This document shows positions 9,221-19,483 of a DNA stretch of 64,000 nucleotides, in pieces. Location of the stretch: positions 744,001-808,000 of the forward strand of contig NZ_BMIQ01000001.1 of assembly GCF_014642635.1 (NCBI RefSeq), in the 5' to 3' direction. Source of the stretch: Aureimonas endophytica. Its GTDB lineage: Bacteria > Pseudomonadota > Alphaproteobacteria > Rhizobiales > Rhizobiaceae. A program made the position numbers and the translations under genes. The notes under the pieces are model-generated. The model ran no database searches, was not told the DNA's origin, and saw nothing but the letters and a program-made list of their open reading frames with translations. Every line of letters begins with the position of its first letter. The first letter of the stretch is position 1.

Positions 9221-9820
9221 TCAGACGGCGCCGAGCGTCCAGGTGACGATATCGCCGGCGACCTTGTCGAAGGCGCGGTCGAGGGCCGCGACGAAGGCGG
9301 GATTGCCGGAGCCCGTCACCGGGCTGCGCTCGCTGAAGGTGCGGCTGGCGCGCACCGTGCCGTTGCGGTCGTTGAGCAGCTTCACCGCGATCTCGATCGT
9401 CGCCGTGTTGCGGCCGGCGCCGGCATCGATCTCGAAGCGGCGGATCTCCATGATCACCTGATAGTCGATCGCCAGCCCCTGCCCCGGCACGCCGACCGCG
9501 CCGACGCGGCCGGTGGTCTCGAAGGCCTGGACCATCCGAAGCTGGACGATGCGCGGCAGCCGGTCGCTCCACTGGCTGTTCTGCAGCGCCTCGATGGTGA
9601 AGGGCGTCGGCTTCACCACGATGCTGGTGGAATCCAGCGTCTTGATCGCCGTCGGGTCGGGCACCAGCAGCTGGACGCGCTGGCGCGAACTGGCGGGCAC
9701 GCGCGGCGCCGGCGCCGAGATCTCGTAGGTGTCCGGCGGCGTCGACTTGCCGAGGGCCGCGCAGCCGCCGAGCACCGCAGCCAGGAAGATCGCGGTCAGA
9801 TTGCGGGTGACGTGACGCAT
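9221..9820 (-). CDS. ABC-type transport auxiliary lipoprotein (PqiC/ABC_trans_aux type)
   Basis: The 199-residue protein starts with a lipoprotein signal peptide ending in the lipobox LGGC, so it should be lipid-anchored in the envelope. The rest matches the ABC_trans_aux family, with a short repeated beta/alpha pattern and a conserved region around WSDRLPRIVQ. It is the last gene of the four-gene mla-type operon, 70 bases downstream of mlaD, and by analogy with PqiC-like proteins should support MCE-mediated lipid transfer on the periplasmic side. The start is ATG at 9820, preceded by AAGGG at good spacing; a TTG two codons upstream is less likely. Confidence 0.85.
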   Translation of the reverse strand: MRHVTRNLTAIFLAAVLGGCAALGKSTPPDTYEISAPAPRVPASSRQRVQLLVPDPTAIKTLDSTSIVVKPTPFTIEALQNSQWSDRLPRIVQLRMVQAFETTGRVGAVGVPGQGLAIDYQVIMEIRRFEIDAGAGRNTATIEIAVKLLNDRNGTVRASRTFSERSPVTGSGNPAFVAALDRAFDKVAGDIVTWTLGAV

Positions 9821-9890
9821 CGACAAGCCCTTGAGTGTCGCGACGCGCTGCGGGTCGCGGCCGGAGGTGATGAACGGGGAAGGCTGCGGC

Positions 9891-11570
9891 TCAACGGCGG
9901 TTTCTGCCGTTATACTGCTTGATCTCGTCGCCGCCGAAGATCAGCCGCTGCGGATTGGCCTGGAAGGAATCGATGGCGCTGCCGAGCCGGTTGACGGCAT
10001 CGGTGGCGGCGCGCACGAAATTCTTCACGTCGCCGAGGCCGCGCGTCGAGAAGTCCTGCACGCTGGCGGTGATCGGCCCGATATTGGCGTTGAGATTGCT
10101 CGCCGCCGCGCCGACCTTGTTCGCCGCGTCCTGCACCGCCGCGAGCGAGGTCGAGGCGGTCTTGACGAGACCGTTGGTCGAATCCTCGTTGAGGAAGCGG
10201 TCCACGGAGGCCATGACGGTCTCGAGCCGCGACGAGGCGACGTTGATCTTGGCGCTGGTCTGCTTGACGTTCGAGATGATCTCGTTGATGTCGCCGCGCC
10301 GCTCGCCGAGGTCGCTGGCGAGGCTCGCGACCTGGTCCGCCGCCCGCGCGACATTGTCCGTCGCCTGGCTGACATTGTCGACCGCCCGCGTCACCGACTG
10401 CGGATTGATGCCGGCGAGGATCTGATCGACATGCTGGCGCGTGCCGTTGAGATTGCCGATGGTGAGGTCCACCGTCTTCACGGCGCTGTCCACCCCGTCG
10501 AGGATCGACTGCACGGTCGGCGTTTTCTCGTTGAGGCCGGCGACGAAGGACGACACGCTGTCGATCGTCTGGTTGACCTTGCCGGGATCGACGCCGGCGA
10601 GGATGTCGTTGGCGCGGTTCACCGTCTGGTTCAGGTTCTCGGCGACGCGGGTCGCGTTGTCGCTGAGCGGCCCGAGATTGGTGAGCAGCTTCTCGACGCT
10701 CGGCGTGTTCTCGGCGATGAGGTCGCCGACGCGCCCGACGCTGCCGGCGGCGGTCTTCACCGAATCAACGATGCCGGCGATCGAGCCCGACTGGTCGCGC
10801 AGCGTCTGCGAGATCGCCGCGACGTTTTCCAGGGTCCGCCGGACATTGTTCGGATCGACGGAATCGACGAGGCCGCGAACCGAGCGCACCGTCGAGGGCA
10901 GCTCCTGGGCGACGATATTGGCGGAGTCCGCCAGCCGGCCGGCGCTCTGGAGGAAGTTGCCGATCTCGTCGGAATTCTCCGCGAGCGTCCCGGTGACGAC
11001 CTTGATGTTCTGCGAGGTGGCCGTGATGTTGTCGGCCGTCGTGCGCACCGCCGGGCCGATATCGTTCACCACCGCCTCGAACTGGCTGAGGATGTTGTTG
11101 GCGCGGTCGGCGATGTCCTTGGCGGTCGCGAGGATATCGGTGACGTCGGACGGATCGGCCTTGATGACCGGCACCGCGCCCTGTTCCTGCGCATATTGGA
11201 TGATGTTGCGCTCGTTCATCGAGCCGCCCTTCAGCTCGATGAAGGCCTGGCCGGTGAGGCCGGCGAAGCCGATCGTCGCGCGGGTCGAGGTGGTGATCGG
11301 CGTCGTGCCGTCGACGCGGGTCGAGGCGATGACGGTGCGCGGATCGTTGGGATCAATGCGCAGGCCGCGCACGTCGCCGACGCGCAAGCCGTTGAAGAGG
11401 ACCTGGCTGCCGACCGAGAGGCCGTTCACCGAGCCCTCGATCCGCACCAGGAGCTCCACCCGGTTGTCCTGGTTCGCGACATTGGCCGACCAGTAGACGA
11501 AGACCATGCTGGCGATGAGGACGATCACCGTGAAGGCGCCGACGAGAACGTAGTTCGCGCGGGTTTCCAT
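9891..11570 (-). CDS. mlaD: MlaD family protein with extended helical tail (MCE domain)
   Basis: The product has 559 residues. An N-terminal membrane anchor (about residues 8-28) is followed by an MCE domain (about 38-115), with the typical motifs GLSVGSQVLFNGLRVGDV and GLTGQAFIELKGG. The remaining 430 residues are long predicted helices with recurring VDP or INP turns followed by an amphipathic stretch. E. coli MlaD is only 183 residues, so the tail is a major extension of the kind seen in long MCE proteins that may form a periplasmic conduit. It is the substrate-binding subunit that bridges the permease and the periplasm. It lies 4 bases after mlaF, in one operon with mlaE, mlaF and the lipoprotein gene. 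Confidence 0.9.
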   Translation of the reverse strand: METRANYVLVGAFTVIVLIASMVFVYWSANVANQDNRVELLVRIEGSVNGLSVGSQVLFNGLRVGDVRGLRIDPNDPRTVIASTRVDGTTPITTSTRATIGFAGLTGQAFIELKGGSMNERNIIQYAQEQGAVPVIKADPSDVTDILATAKDIADRANNILSQFEAVVNDIGPAVRTTADNITATSQNIKVVTGTLAENSDEIGNFLQSAGRLADSANIVAQELPSTVRSVRGLVDSVDPNNVRRTLENVAAISQTLRDQSGSIAGIVDSVKTAAGSVGRVGDLIAENTPSVEKLLTNLGPLSDNATRVAENLNQTVNRANDILAGVDPGKVNQTIDSVSSFVAGLNEKTPTVQSILDGVDSAVKTVDLTIGNLNGTRQHVDQILAGINPQSVTRAVDNVSQATDNVARAADQVASLASDLGERRGDINEIISNVKQTSAKINVASSRLETVMASVDRFLNEDSTNGLVKTASTSLAAVQDAANKVGAAASNLNANIGPITASVQDFSTRGLGDVKNFVRAATDAVNRLGSAIDSFQANPQRLIFGGDEIKQYNGRNRR

Positions 11571-11574
11571 GCGG

Positions 11575-12420
11575 TCAGTTCTTTCCTGCGTTGTCGGAAG
11601 CCGCCGCGCCCTCGTCCGAGGTCACCACCGTCCGGGCGCGCTTGCCGTGGAAGTAGGACCGGACCCAGGGTTCGTCGGAATCCAGCATGGTCTGGAGCGG
11701 CCCCTCGATCAGGACGCGCTTCTTGCCGAGCACGGCGATGCGGTCGCAGGCCTGGAACAGGCTGTCGAGATCGTGGGTCACCATATAGACGGAGAGGCCG
11801 AGCGTGTCGCGCAGCGTCATGATGAGTTCGTCGAACTCGGCGGCGCCGATCGGATCGAGACCGGAGGTCGGCTCGTCGAGAAAGACGATCTCGGGATCGA
11901 GCGCCAGGGCGCGGGCGAGCGCGGCGCGCTTGATCATGCCGCCCGAGAGCTCGGACGGGTATTTGTGGGCGGCATCCGGCTGGAGGCCGACGAGATCGAT
12001 CTTGATGCGGGCCAGCTCGTCCATCAGCTTCGGCGAGAGGTCGAGATATTCGCGCATCGGCACCTGGATGTTTTCCAGGACCGTCAGCGCCGAGAACAGC
12101 GCGCCGTGCTGGAAGAGCACGCCCCAGCGCTGCTCCACCGCCAGGCGCTCCTCGTCGCTCGCCTTCTCGTAATCGGTGCCGAAGACCTCGATCGTGCCGG
12201 CCTGCTTGGCGTTGAGGCCTAGAATGGTGCGCAGGAGCACCGACTTGCCGGCGCCCGACGGGCCGACGAAGCCGAGGATCTCGCCGCGCCGGACATCCAT
12301 CGAGCAGTCCTTCAGGATCTCCGCCTTGCCGAAGGCGACGTCGACGCCGCGCACGCGGATGATCACGTCGTCGTCCTCGGCGGAAGCTTCCGTCGCGGAG
12401 GCGGTGTCGCTCGCGGCCAT
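11575..12420 (-). CDS. mlaF: MlaF-type ABC transporter ATP-binding protein
   Basis: This 281-residue ATPase subunit has a Walker A at GPSGAGKS, the signature LSGGM, and a Walker B with catalytic Glu in VFLDEPTSGLDP. The His switch is in VTHDLDSL. Together with the permease upstream and MCE protein downstream it forms an Mla-type phospholipid transporter of the inner membrane, which in characterised systems maintains outer-membrane lipid asymmetry. ATG at 12420 is one base after the mlaE stop codon, which supports this start over an in-frame alternative at 12462 lying inside mlaE. An acidic Ala/Ser-rich leader of about 18 residues precedes the ABC fold. Confidence 0.92.
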   Translation of the reverse strand: MAASDTASATEASAEDDDVIIRVRGVDVAFGKAEILKDCSMDVRRGEILGFVGPSGAGKSVLLRTILGLNAKQAGTIEVFGTDYEKASDEERLAVEQRWGVLFQHGALFSALTVLENIQVPMREYLDLSPKLMDELARIKIDLVGLQPDAAHKYPSELSGGMIKRAALARALALDPEIVFLDEPTSGLDPIGAAEFDELIMTLRDTLGLSVYMVTHDLDSLFQACDRIAVLGKKRVLIEGPLQTMLDSDEPWVRSYFHGKRARTVVTSDEGAAASDNAGKN

Positions 12421-12421
12421 G

Positions 12422-13612
12422 TCAGTATCCGATCGACGCGTAGAAGATGGCGAAGAAGCCATCTACGACGATCACGAGAAAGATGGATTTCACCACGGCG
12501 GCGGTGACGTGGAGGCCGAGGCTCTCGGCGCTGCCGCCGACCTTCATGCCTTCCGAGGAGGCGACGATGCCGATGATGATCGCCATGAAGGGCGCCTTGA
12601 TCAGGCCGGCGAAGACGGTGCCGACATCGATCGATTCGTGCAGGCGCTGGATGAAGGCGGCGGGCGGAATGCCGATATAGGTCCAGGTCGTGACCATGGC
12701 GCCGGCGATGCCGGCGATGTCGGCGATGAAGGCGAGGAGCGGCAGCACGATCGTCAGCGCGACGAGGCGCGGGAAGATCAGGACGCCGATCGGATTGAGG
12801 CCGATCACCGTCAGCGCATCCACCTCCTCGCGCATCTTCATCGAGCCGATCTCGGCGGTGATCGCGCTGCCGGACCGGCCGGCGATCATGATCGCGGTGA
12901 TCAACACGCCGACTTCGCGCAGCTGCAGGATGCCGATGAGGTCGACGACGAAGATCTCCGCGCCGAAATTGCGCAGCTGGAAGGCGCCCTGCTGCGCGAT
13001 GATGCCGCCGACGAGGAAGCTCATCAGCGCGATGATCGGCGTCGCGCGCACGCCCATGCGGTCCATCTGGTTGACGATGGCGGCGAGGCGCACCTGCGTC
13101 TGGCCGGTGACGCGCCGGCCGGCGCCGTAGATCGAGGCGCCGACGATGTTGAGGCCGAGAACGATCTCGTCCTTGATCGCGTACATGCCGCGCCCGACCA
13201 TCTCGAAGGGCACGGTGAGCAGCGAGCCCTCGCGCCCCTTCGGCTCGGGCCGCTCGCGGTCGATCGCGGCGCGCACCGCCTTGAACAGGGCGTTGTCGTC
13301 GGCGACGCCGCGCAGCTCGACTTCGGCGCCCTTCTCGCCGAGGGCTCTCGCGAGACTTTCCACGAGCAGGACGCCGGCCGTGTCCATCTTGCCGACGCCC
13401 GAGGCGTCGATCGCGATGGCGCGGCCGAGCTCGGCCTCGCGCGTGTCGTTCACGGTCTTCTCGACGGAGCCGACGGTGCGGGCCAGCCAGTCGCCGGCCA
13501 GCTGAAGGACGATGCCGCCATCCGCCTTTTCGGCGGTCAGCGTCGGCGCGGCCGGCCGCCGGCCGGCCCGGCCGCCGCCGGCGGGCATCTCACCTTCCTT
13601 CGCATCCAGCAT
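12422..13612 (-). CDS. mlaE: MlaE-type permease with N-terminal STAS domain
   Basis: The 396-residue protein fuses a STAS-like domain (about residues 22-118, with IDASGVGKMDTAG) to the MlaE permease fold (about 130-396, several membrane segments). Permease hallmarks include the stretch AIMIAGRSGSAITAEIGSM, which forms the conserved loop, and five or so hydrophobic helices. In E. coli the STAS partner is the separate protein MlaB; here the regulator is built into the permease, as is common in alphaproteobacteria. It is the first gene of the operon. The 174-base gap upstream, shared with a divergent epimerase gene, must hold the promoter. Confidence 0.92.
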   Translation of the reverse strand: MLDAKEGEMPAGGGRAGRRPAAPTLTAEKADGGIVLQLAGDWLARTVGSVEKTVNDTREAELGRAIAIDASGVGKMDTAGVLLVESLARALGEKGAEVELRGVADDNALFKAVRAAIDRERPEPKGREGSLLTVPFEMVGRGMYAIKDEIVLGLNIVGASIYGAGRRVTGQTQVRLAAIVNQMDRMGVRATPIIALMSFLVGGIIAQQGAFQLRNFGAEIFVVDLIGILQLREVGVLITAIMIAGRSGSAITAEIGSMKMREEVDALTVIGLNPIGVLIFPRLVALTIVLPLLAFIADIAGIAGAMVTTWTYIGIPPAAFIQRLHESIDVGTVFAGLIKAPFMAIIIGIVASSEGMKVGGSAESLGLHVTAAVVKSIFLVIVVDGFFAIFYASIGY

Positions 13613-13786
13613 TCCCTGATCGACCTCACGGTAGGACGGCCTTGCCGTCGCCGCCCAACTGACGGAAACAAGAACATCGGCGACGGCTCGGATCTGCCGC
13701 TCGCCCGCAGATAGCGACGTTAACCGCCCGTCAATGCCCTGTCATGACGAGGGTCGGACGATCGGTGGTCGCGGAAAGGAATTTCG

Positions 13787-14773
13787 ATGGCGCGTCGTCT
13801 TTCGGTCACAGTGGAGAGCTTCGAACTGGCTCAGGCCTTCACCATCGCGCGCGGCTCGAAGCGCGAGGCGCGCGTCGTCACCGCCCATGTCGAGGCCGAG
13901 GGCCGGGTCGGCCGGGGCGAATGCGTGCCCTATGCCCGCTACGGCGAAAGCATCGAGAGCGTGACGGCCGCGATCGAGACGGCGCGCGCGGCGATCGAGG
14001 CCGGCGCGACGCGCGCCGCGCTTCAGGCTCTGCTGCCGGCCGGCGCGGCGCGCAACGCGCTCGACTGCGCGCTCTGGGATCTCGAGGCGAAGCTCTCCGG
14101 CCGCGGCGTCGCCGAGGCGATCGGCACGGCGGCGCCCAGGGCGATCGAGACGGCCTATACGATTTCGCTCGGTTCGCCCGAGGAGATGGCCGCCGCCGTG
14201 CGGGCGGCGTCCGGCCGCAATCTCCTCAAGATCAAGGTCGGCGGCGGCGAAGGCGATATCGAGCGCATCCGCGCGGTGCGGCGCGAAAGCGGCGGCGCGC
14301 GGCTGATCCTCGACGCGAACGAGGGTTGGACGGCGGAGACCATCCGCCCGAACATGCTGGCGGCGGCGGAAGCCGGCGCCATCCTTATCGAGCAGCCCCT
14401 GCCCGCCGGGCAGGACGAGATCCTGTCGCGCATCCCGCATCCGGTGCCGGTCTGCGCCGACGAATCCCTGCATCAGACCGGCGATCTCCGGGCTCTGGTC
14501 GGCCGCTACGACTATGTGAACATCAAGCTGGACAAGACGGGCGGGCTGACCGAGGCGCTCGCCCTGATCGAGGCGGCGAGCGCCGCCGGCTTCGGCGTGA
14601 TGGTCGGCTGCATGGTCGCGACGTCGCTCGCCATGGCGCCGGCCGTGCTTCTCGCGCAGCGCGCGCATGTCGTCGATCTCGACGGACCGCTGCTCCTCAA
14701 GACCGACCGCCCGAACGGTCTCCATTACGCGGGCTCGCTCGTTTCGCCGCCCGCGCCGCAGCTTTGGGGCTAG
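13787..14773 (+). CDS. Dipeptide epimerase (L-Ala-D/L-Glu type), enolase superfamily
   Basis: The 328-residue protein belongs to the muconate-lactonizing subgroup of the enolase superfamily. Catalytic Lys residues sit in LKIKVGGG and in NIKLDKTGG. Metal ligands are in LDANEGW, IEQPLP and ADESLHQ, and the C-terminal specificity motif includes DLDGPLLL. This combination is typical of Ala-Glu epimerases that recycle murein peptides in the cytoplasm. The start is supported by AAAGGA about 8 bases upstream. The gene is divergent from mlaE and 51 bases upstream of the malic enzyme gene, so the two may be co-transcribed. Substrate choice within the subgroup cannot be proved from sequence alone. Confidence 0.8.
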   Translation: MARRLSVTVESFELAQAFTIARGSKREARVVTAHVEAEGRVGRGECVPYARYGESIESVTAAIETARAAIEAGATRAALQALLPAGAARNALDCALWDLEAKLSGRGVAEAIGTAAPRAIETAYTISLGSPEEMAAAVRAASGRNLLKIKVGGGEGDIERIRAVRRESGGARLILDANEGWTAETIRPNMLAAAEAGAILIEQPLPAGQDEILSRIPHPVPVCADESLHQTGDLRALVGRYDYVNIKLDKTGGLTEALALIEAASAAGFGVMVGCMVATSLAMAPAVLLAQRAHVVDLDGPLLLKTDRPNGLHYAGSLVSPPAPQLWG

Positions 14774-14824
14774 AGACCGAGGCGGGAAACGCGCTAGACG
14801 GGCTCCGCAAGCTGGAGAACGGAT

Positions 14825-17173
14825 ATGGACGATCGGGCGGAAAACAGCGCGTTGCAGAACGAGGTTCGTCGCCCCGACGATCGCGGCCGGGGCGATCGCC
14901 CCGCCACTGGAGATCTCGGCGAGCAGGCGCTCTTCTATCACCGCCACCCGAAGCCCGGTAAGCTCGCGATCCAGGCGACGAAGCCGCTCGGCAACCAGCG
15001 CGACCTGGCGCTCGCCTATTCGCCGGGCGTCGCCGAGCCCTGCCGCGCCATCGCCGCCGATCCCCAAACGGTCGCCGACTATACGAGCCGGCAGAATCTC
15101 GTCGCCGTCCTCTCGAACGGCACCGCCGTTCTCGGCCTCGGCAATATCGGCCCCCTCGCCTCGAAGCCGGTGATGGAGGGAAAGGCCGTCCTCTTCAAGA
15201 AATTCGCCGATATCGACGTCTTCGACATCGAGATCGACGCCAAGGAGATCGACCATATCGTCGAGGTCGTGGCGGCGCTGGAGCCGACCTTCGGCGGCAT
15301 CAATCTGGAAGACATCAAGGCGCCGGAATGTTTCGAGGTGGAGGAGCGCCTGCGCCAGCGCATGGGCATTCCGGTCTTCCACGACGACCAGCACGGCACG
15401 GCGATCATCGTCGCGGCGGCCGTGCGCAACGCGCTGGAACTCGCCGGCAAGAGGATCGAGGAGGCGCGCATCGTCTCGTCCGGCGCGGGCGCGGCGGCGA
15501 TCGCCTGCCTGAACCTCCTCGTCTCGCTCGGCGCGAAGGTGGAGAACATCGTCTGCACCGATATCGACGGCGTCGTCTACGAGGGCCGCGAGGCGCGCAT
15601 CGACCGCTGGATGGCCGTCTATGCCAAGAAGACGGACATGCGCACGCTCGGCCAGGCGATCGAGGGCGCCGACATCTTCCTCGGCCTGTCGGCCGGCGGC
15701 GTCTTGAAGCCGGAACTCCTGGAGAAGATGGCGGCGAAGCCGCTGATCCTCGCGCTCGCCAATCCGACGCCGGAGATCATGCCCGACCTCGCCCGCCAGG
15801 TGCGGCCGGACGCGATGATCTGCACGGGCCGGTCCGACTTCCCGAACCAGGTCAACAACGTCCTCTGCTTCCCCTATATCTTCCGGGGCGCGCTCGACTG
15901 CGCCGCCACCTCGATCAACGAGGAGATGAAGAAGGCGGCGGTGGACGCCATCGCGGCGCTGGCGCGCGAGGAAGTGTCGGAAGTCGCGGCCAAGGCCTAT
16001 GGCTCCGAAACGCCGATCTTCGGCCCGGAATATCTGATCCCCTCGCCCTTCGATCCGCGCCTGATCCTCAAGATCGCGCCGGCGGTGGCCAAGGCGGCGC
16101 AGGAGACCGGCGTCGCCGCCCGGCCGATCGAGGACATGGGCGCCTATCTCGACCGGCTGAACCGCTTCGTCTTCCGCACCGGCCTCATCATGAAGCCGAT
16201 CTTCCGCACGGCGCGCGAGTCCGGCAAGCGGGTGATCTTCGCCGATGGCGAGGACGAGCGCGTCTTGCGCGCGACGCAGGTGATCCTGGAGGAGAAGATC
16301 GGCGTGCCGATCCTTGTCGGCCGCCCCTCCGTCATCGCGACGCGCCTGGAGCGCTACGGCCTGAAGATCCGGCCTCAGGTCGATTTCGAGGTGGTGAACC
16401 CGGAGGACGACCCGCGCTATCGCGACTATGTCGACCACTATTTCTCGAAGGTCGGGCGCAAGGGCATCAACCCGGACACGGCCCGTACGGTGGTGCGCAC
16501 CAACACGACCGTGATCGCCGCCGTCGCCGTCTCGCGCGGCGAGGCCGACGCGATGATCTGCGGCCTGCAAGGCAACTACTCGCCCCATATCCGCAATATC
16601 AGCCAGATCCTCGGCTTCGCCGAGGGCGTGTCGAAATTCGCCGCCCTGTCGATGCTGATCTCGCAGTCGGAAACGAAGTTCTTCCTCGACACCTATGTGC
16701 AGCGCGATCCCGGCGCCGAGGATCTGGCGGAGATGACGCTGCTCGCCGCCGCCGAGATCCGCCGCTTCGGCCTCTCGCCGAAGGCCGCGCTCGTCTCCCA
16801 TTCCAATTTCGGCACCGACGATACCGAGGAGACGCGCAAGCTGCGCCGGGCGCTGCGGCTGATCCGCGAACGGGCGCCGGACCTCGAGATCGACGGCGAG
16901 ATGCATGGCGACGCGGCGCTGTCGGAACTGACGCGCCAGCGCGTGATGCCGCATTCGACGCTGAAGGGCGACGCCAATCTGCTCGTCTTCCCCAATCTCG
17001 ACGCGGCCAATATCACGATGAACGTCGTGAAGGTGATGACGGACGCCCTGCATGTCGGGCCGATGCTGCTTGGCGTCGCCCAGCCGGCCCATGTGCTGAC
17101 GCCCTCCGTCACCTCGCGCGGCATCGTCAACATGGCGGCGATCGCCGTCGCGGAAGCCGTGCAGCGCGGCTGA
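14825..17173 (+). CDS. maeB: NADP-dependent malic enzyme with phosphotransacetylase-like domain
   Basis: The enzyme has 782 residues and should convert malate to pyruvate and CO2 with reduction of NAD(P). The malic enzyme part (about residues 35-450) shows [11 protein letters not shown], the catalytic tract [14 protein letters not shown] and [11 protein letters not shown], and the nucleotide-binding stretch [12 protein letters not shown]. The C-terminal 330 residues form a phosphotransacetylase-like domain that in this enzyme class is regulatory and not catalytic. Length is normal for the fused MaeB type (about 760). Residues 1-30 are a polar leader; the exact start is therefore less certain than the rest. 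A hairpin at 17204 separates it from the convergent gltX. Confidence 0.93.
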   Translation: MDDRAENSALQNEVRRPDDRGRGDRPATGDLGEQALFYHRHPKPGKLAIQATKPLGNQRDLALAYSPGVAEPCRAIAADPQTVADYTSRQNLVAVLSNGTAVLGLGNIGPLASKPVMEGKAVLFKKFADIDVFDIEIDAKEIDHIVEVVAALEPTFGGINLEDIKAPECFEVEERLRQRMGIPVFHDDQHGTAIIVAAAVRNALELAGKRIEEARIVSSGAGAAAIACLNLLVSLGAKVENIVCTDIDGVVYEGREARIDRWMAVYAKKTDMRTLGQAIEGADIFLGLSAGGVLKPELLEKMAAKPLILALANPTPEIMPDLARQVRPDAMICTGRSDFPNQVNNVLCFPYIFRGALDCAATSINEEMKKAAVDAIAALAREEVSEVAAKAYGSETPIFGPEYLIPSPFDPRLILKIAPAVAKAAQETGVAARPIEDMGAYLDRLNRFVFRTGLIMKPIFRTARESGKRVIFADGEDERVLRATQVILEEKIGVPILVGRPSVIATRLERYGLKIRPQVDFEVVNPEDDPRYRDYVDHYFSKVGRKGINPDTARTVVRTNTTVIAAVAVSRGEADAMICGLQGNYSPHIRNISQILGFAEGVSKFAALSMLISQSETKFFLDTYVQRDPGAEDLAEMTLLAAAEIRRFGLSPKAALVSHSNFGTDDTEETRKLRRALRLIRERAPDLEIDGEMHGDAALSELTRQRVMPHSTLKGDANLLVFPNLDAANITMNVVKVMTDALHVGPMLLGVAQPAHVLTPSVTSRGIVNMAAIAVAEAVQRG

Positions 17174-17203
17174 CGCGCCCCTTGCCCAACACCCTCTCTC
17201 CCC

Positions 17204-17229
17204 TTGTCGCGGGAGAGAGCGGCAGACGC
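17204..17229. repeat. Convergent-gene hairpin between maeB and gltX
   Basis: CTCTCTCCC at 17204-17212 pairs perfectly with GGGAGAGAG at 17221-17229 across an 8-base loop. It lies between two convergent genes, so it may stop transcription from both sides, but there is no T-run. Hairpins of this CTCTCCCC...GGGAGAG type are also a common dispersed intergenic motif in alphaproteobacteria. Confidence 0.6.
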
Positions 17230-17237
17230 CGAAAAGG

Positions 17238-18608
17238 TCAGGCCAGCCGCGCGGCGACCCGCTCCCGCCCGATCAGCGGCAGCAACGCGGCGAGCTCGGG
17301 ACCGTGGTCGAGCCCGGTCAAGGCGAGGCGCAGCGGCATGAAGAGCGCCCGGCCCCTGCGGCCCGTCGCGCCCTTGACCGCTTCGGTCCATTCCTTCCAA
17401 GTCGTCGGCCCCCAGGGCTCCGGCGGCAGGAGAGCGAGGGCGCTCGCCAGGAAACCCGCATCTTCCAGCGCCGGCAGCGACGGCGCGCCATAGACCACCT
17501 CGCGCCAGACGGCCGCCTCCGCGACCCGGGCGCAATTGCCGCGAACCGCCGACCAGAAGGCGTCGACCTCCTCGGGCGGGACGCCCATCGCCTCCAGCGC
17601 CGGGCGCACCCGCTCGGCCGGCAGCGCGTGGACGATCTCCGCCGAGAGGCGTTCGAGTTCCGCCGGATCGAATTTCGAGGCCGAGGCCGAGACCTCCGTC
17701 AGCACGAGGCGCCGGCCGAGCGCCGCGAGATCGGGCGCCGCCTCGATCGCCCCGGAGAGCCCCGTCAGCACCGCCAGCGAGGCGACCGCCATCGGCTCGA
17801 TGCCCTCTTCGCGCAGCGAGCGCAGCGACAGGGCGCCGCTGCGCTTCGACAGGCCTTCGCCTTCCACCGTCGTCAGGAGGTTGTGATGGCCGAAGCGCGG
17901 CGGGGCGAAGCCGAGCGCCTGGAACAGCGCGATCTGGATGCCGGTATTGGTGATGTGGTCGCCGCCCCGGATGACATGGTCGATGCCGAGCTCGCCGTCG
18001 TCGACGACGGAGCAGAGCGTATAGAGATAGGTCCCGTCCTCGCGCACCAGGACGGGATCGGACAGAGAGGCGAGATCCACCACCTGGGGCCCGAGCACCA
18101 GATCGTCCCAGGTAACCTCGCTGCGCCGGGGCGCGAAGGGATCGCGCTCGAAATTCGGTAGAAGAAAGCGCCAATGCGGGACGTGGCCTTCGGCGACGAG
18201 ACGCTGACGCTCGGCTTCGGACAGTCGCAGCGCCTCGCGGCCGTAGATCGGCGGCAGGCCGCGCGCCATCTGCCGCTTGCGCTTCAGTTCCAGGTCCTCG
18301 GGCGTCTCGAAACAGGGATAGAGGACCCCCGCCGCCTTCAGCCGGGCGACGGCAGCGTCGTAGACCGCGATCCGGTCGGACTGGCGGTCGATCGCGTCCG
18401 GCCGGATGCCGATCCATTCGAGATCGGCGAGGATCGCCTCGGCATATTCCGCCTTCGAGCGCTCGCGGTCGGTATCGTCGTAGCGCAGGAGGAAATGCCC
18501 GGCCTCGCCCTGCTCCTTGGCGAAGAGCCAGTTGAAGAGCGCGGTCCGCAGATTGCCGATATGGATATAGCCGGTCGGCGACGGCGCGAAGCGAACCCTG
18601 CGCGTCAT
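17238..18608 (-). CDS. gltX: Glutamyl-tRNA synthetase (class I)
   Basis: The 456-residue enzyme charges tRNA-Glu with glutamate. The N-terminal [18 protein letters not shown] carries the HIGH-type signature (HIGN), and [10 protein letters not shown] is the KMSKS-type loop. The C-terminal half holds the anticodon-binding helices. The start is ATG at 18608 because the class I fold begins immediately with [13 protein letters not shown]; the upstream in-frame extension to 18776 has no similarity. Many alphaproteobacteria carry two GltX paralogues, one of which charges tRNA-Gln for transamidation; which type this is cannot be told from sequence alone. It is convergent with maeB. Confidence 0.92.
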   Translation of the reverse strand: MTRRVRFAPSPTGYIHIGNLRTALFNWLFAKEQGEAGHFLLRYDDTDRERSKAEYAEAILADLEWIGIRPDAIDRQSDRIAVYDAAVARLKAAGVLYPCFETPEDLELKRKRQMARGLPPIYGREALRLSEAERQRLVAEGHVPHWRFLLPNFERDPFAPRRSEVTWDDLVLGPQVVDLASLSDPVLVREDGTYLYTLCSVVDDGELGIDHVIRGGDHITNTGIQIALFQALGFAPPRFGHHNLLTTVEGEGLSKRSGALSLRSLREEGIEPMAVASLAVLTGLSGAIEAAPDLAALGRRLVLTEVSASASKFDPAELERLSAEIVHALPAERVRPALEAMGVPPEEVDAFWSAVRGNCARVAEAAVWREVVYGAPSLPALEDAGFLASALALLPPEPWGPTTWKEWTEAVKGATGRRGRALFMPLRLALTGLDHGPELAALLPLIGRERVAARLA

Positions 18609-18793
18609 CGAAAGCCGCCCTCGGCGCTCGCCCGGCCCGAAGAGAAGAATGCCTGCATCGCGCACCCGTCCGTCACGCTTCCTCCATGATTCCCGATCTA
18701 GGAACCGCTCGCTCGGGCTTGGCTTTAGCAAGCCGATGGAAGCGGCGCGACCCTTCTCCGGCGGCGTCGCGGGCATTGAGGGAGCCGACCGAC

Positions 18794-19384
18794 ATGGCGC
18801 AGGGCAACGGCAGCAAGACGGCGCTGCGCTTCTTCGGCCGCTCCTTCGAGCATCTGAAGCCGGCCGAGCGGCGGGTGCTCGAGGCCGCCGTGTCCGGGCG
18901 GCCGATCGCCAGCGACATCAACGAGCATCTGGAGGCACGGGAATCCTTCGGCGATCGCCTCGCCGACGACATCGCCCGGATCGGCGGCTCCTGGGGCTTC
19001 ATCATCGCCTTCGCCGCGTTTCTCGGCGGCTGGGCGCTGATCAACACGTTGATCCTCACCACCGGGGCCTTCGATCCCTATCCGTTCATCTTCCTCAATC
19101 TGATCCTGTCGATGCTGGCCGCCGTGCAGGCGCCGATCATCATGATGTCGCAGAACCGCTCGGCCGCCCGCGACCGGCTGGATGCCAGCCACGACTACGA
19201 GGTGAACCTGAAGGCCGAGATCGGCATCATGGCGCTGCACGAGAAGTTGGATGAATTGCGGGCGGAGGAGACGGCTGAGATCCGCGCCCTCCTCGCCGTC
19301 GTCGCCGAGCGCATCGAGCGGATCGAGCATCGGCTCGGCGCCGATCGTGGATCGGAGCGGCGCGGCGAGCCCACTGAGGACTGA
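18794..19384 (+). CDS. DUF1003 family membrane protein
   Basis: The protein has 196 residues from MAQGNGSKT at 18794; the frame is open to 18686 but the extra part is Arg-rich and lacks similarity. Two membrane helices (about residues 70-92 and 100-125) contain the family hallmarks GSWGFIIAF and [20 protein letters not shown], followed by PIIMMSQNR and [15 protein letters not shown]. The C-terminus is a charged coiled coil. The molecular role of the family is unknown. It is divergent from gltX and 99 bases upstream of the DedA gene, with which it may form a transcription unit. Confidence 0.85.
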   Translation: MAQGNGSKTALRFFGRSFEHLKPAERRVLEAAVSGRPIASDINEHLEARESFGDRLADDIARIGGSWGFIIAFAAFLGGWALINTLILTTGAFDPYPFIFLNLILSMLAAVQAPIIMMSQNRSAARDRLDASHDYEVNLKAEIGIMALHEKLDELRAEETAEIRALLAVVAERIERIEHRLGADRGSERRGEPTED

Positions 19385-19483
19385 AAGCTGCCGTCAGAGA
19401 TTGCAAAAGCCCGCGACGTTCCGACATAGGAGGGCGAGCGCCGAAGTCGCGCCGCCCGATTCCAGCCGCCTCTCGGAGCGTTC

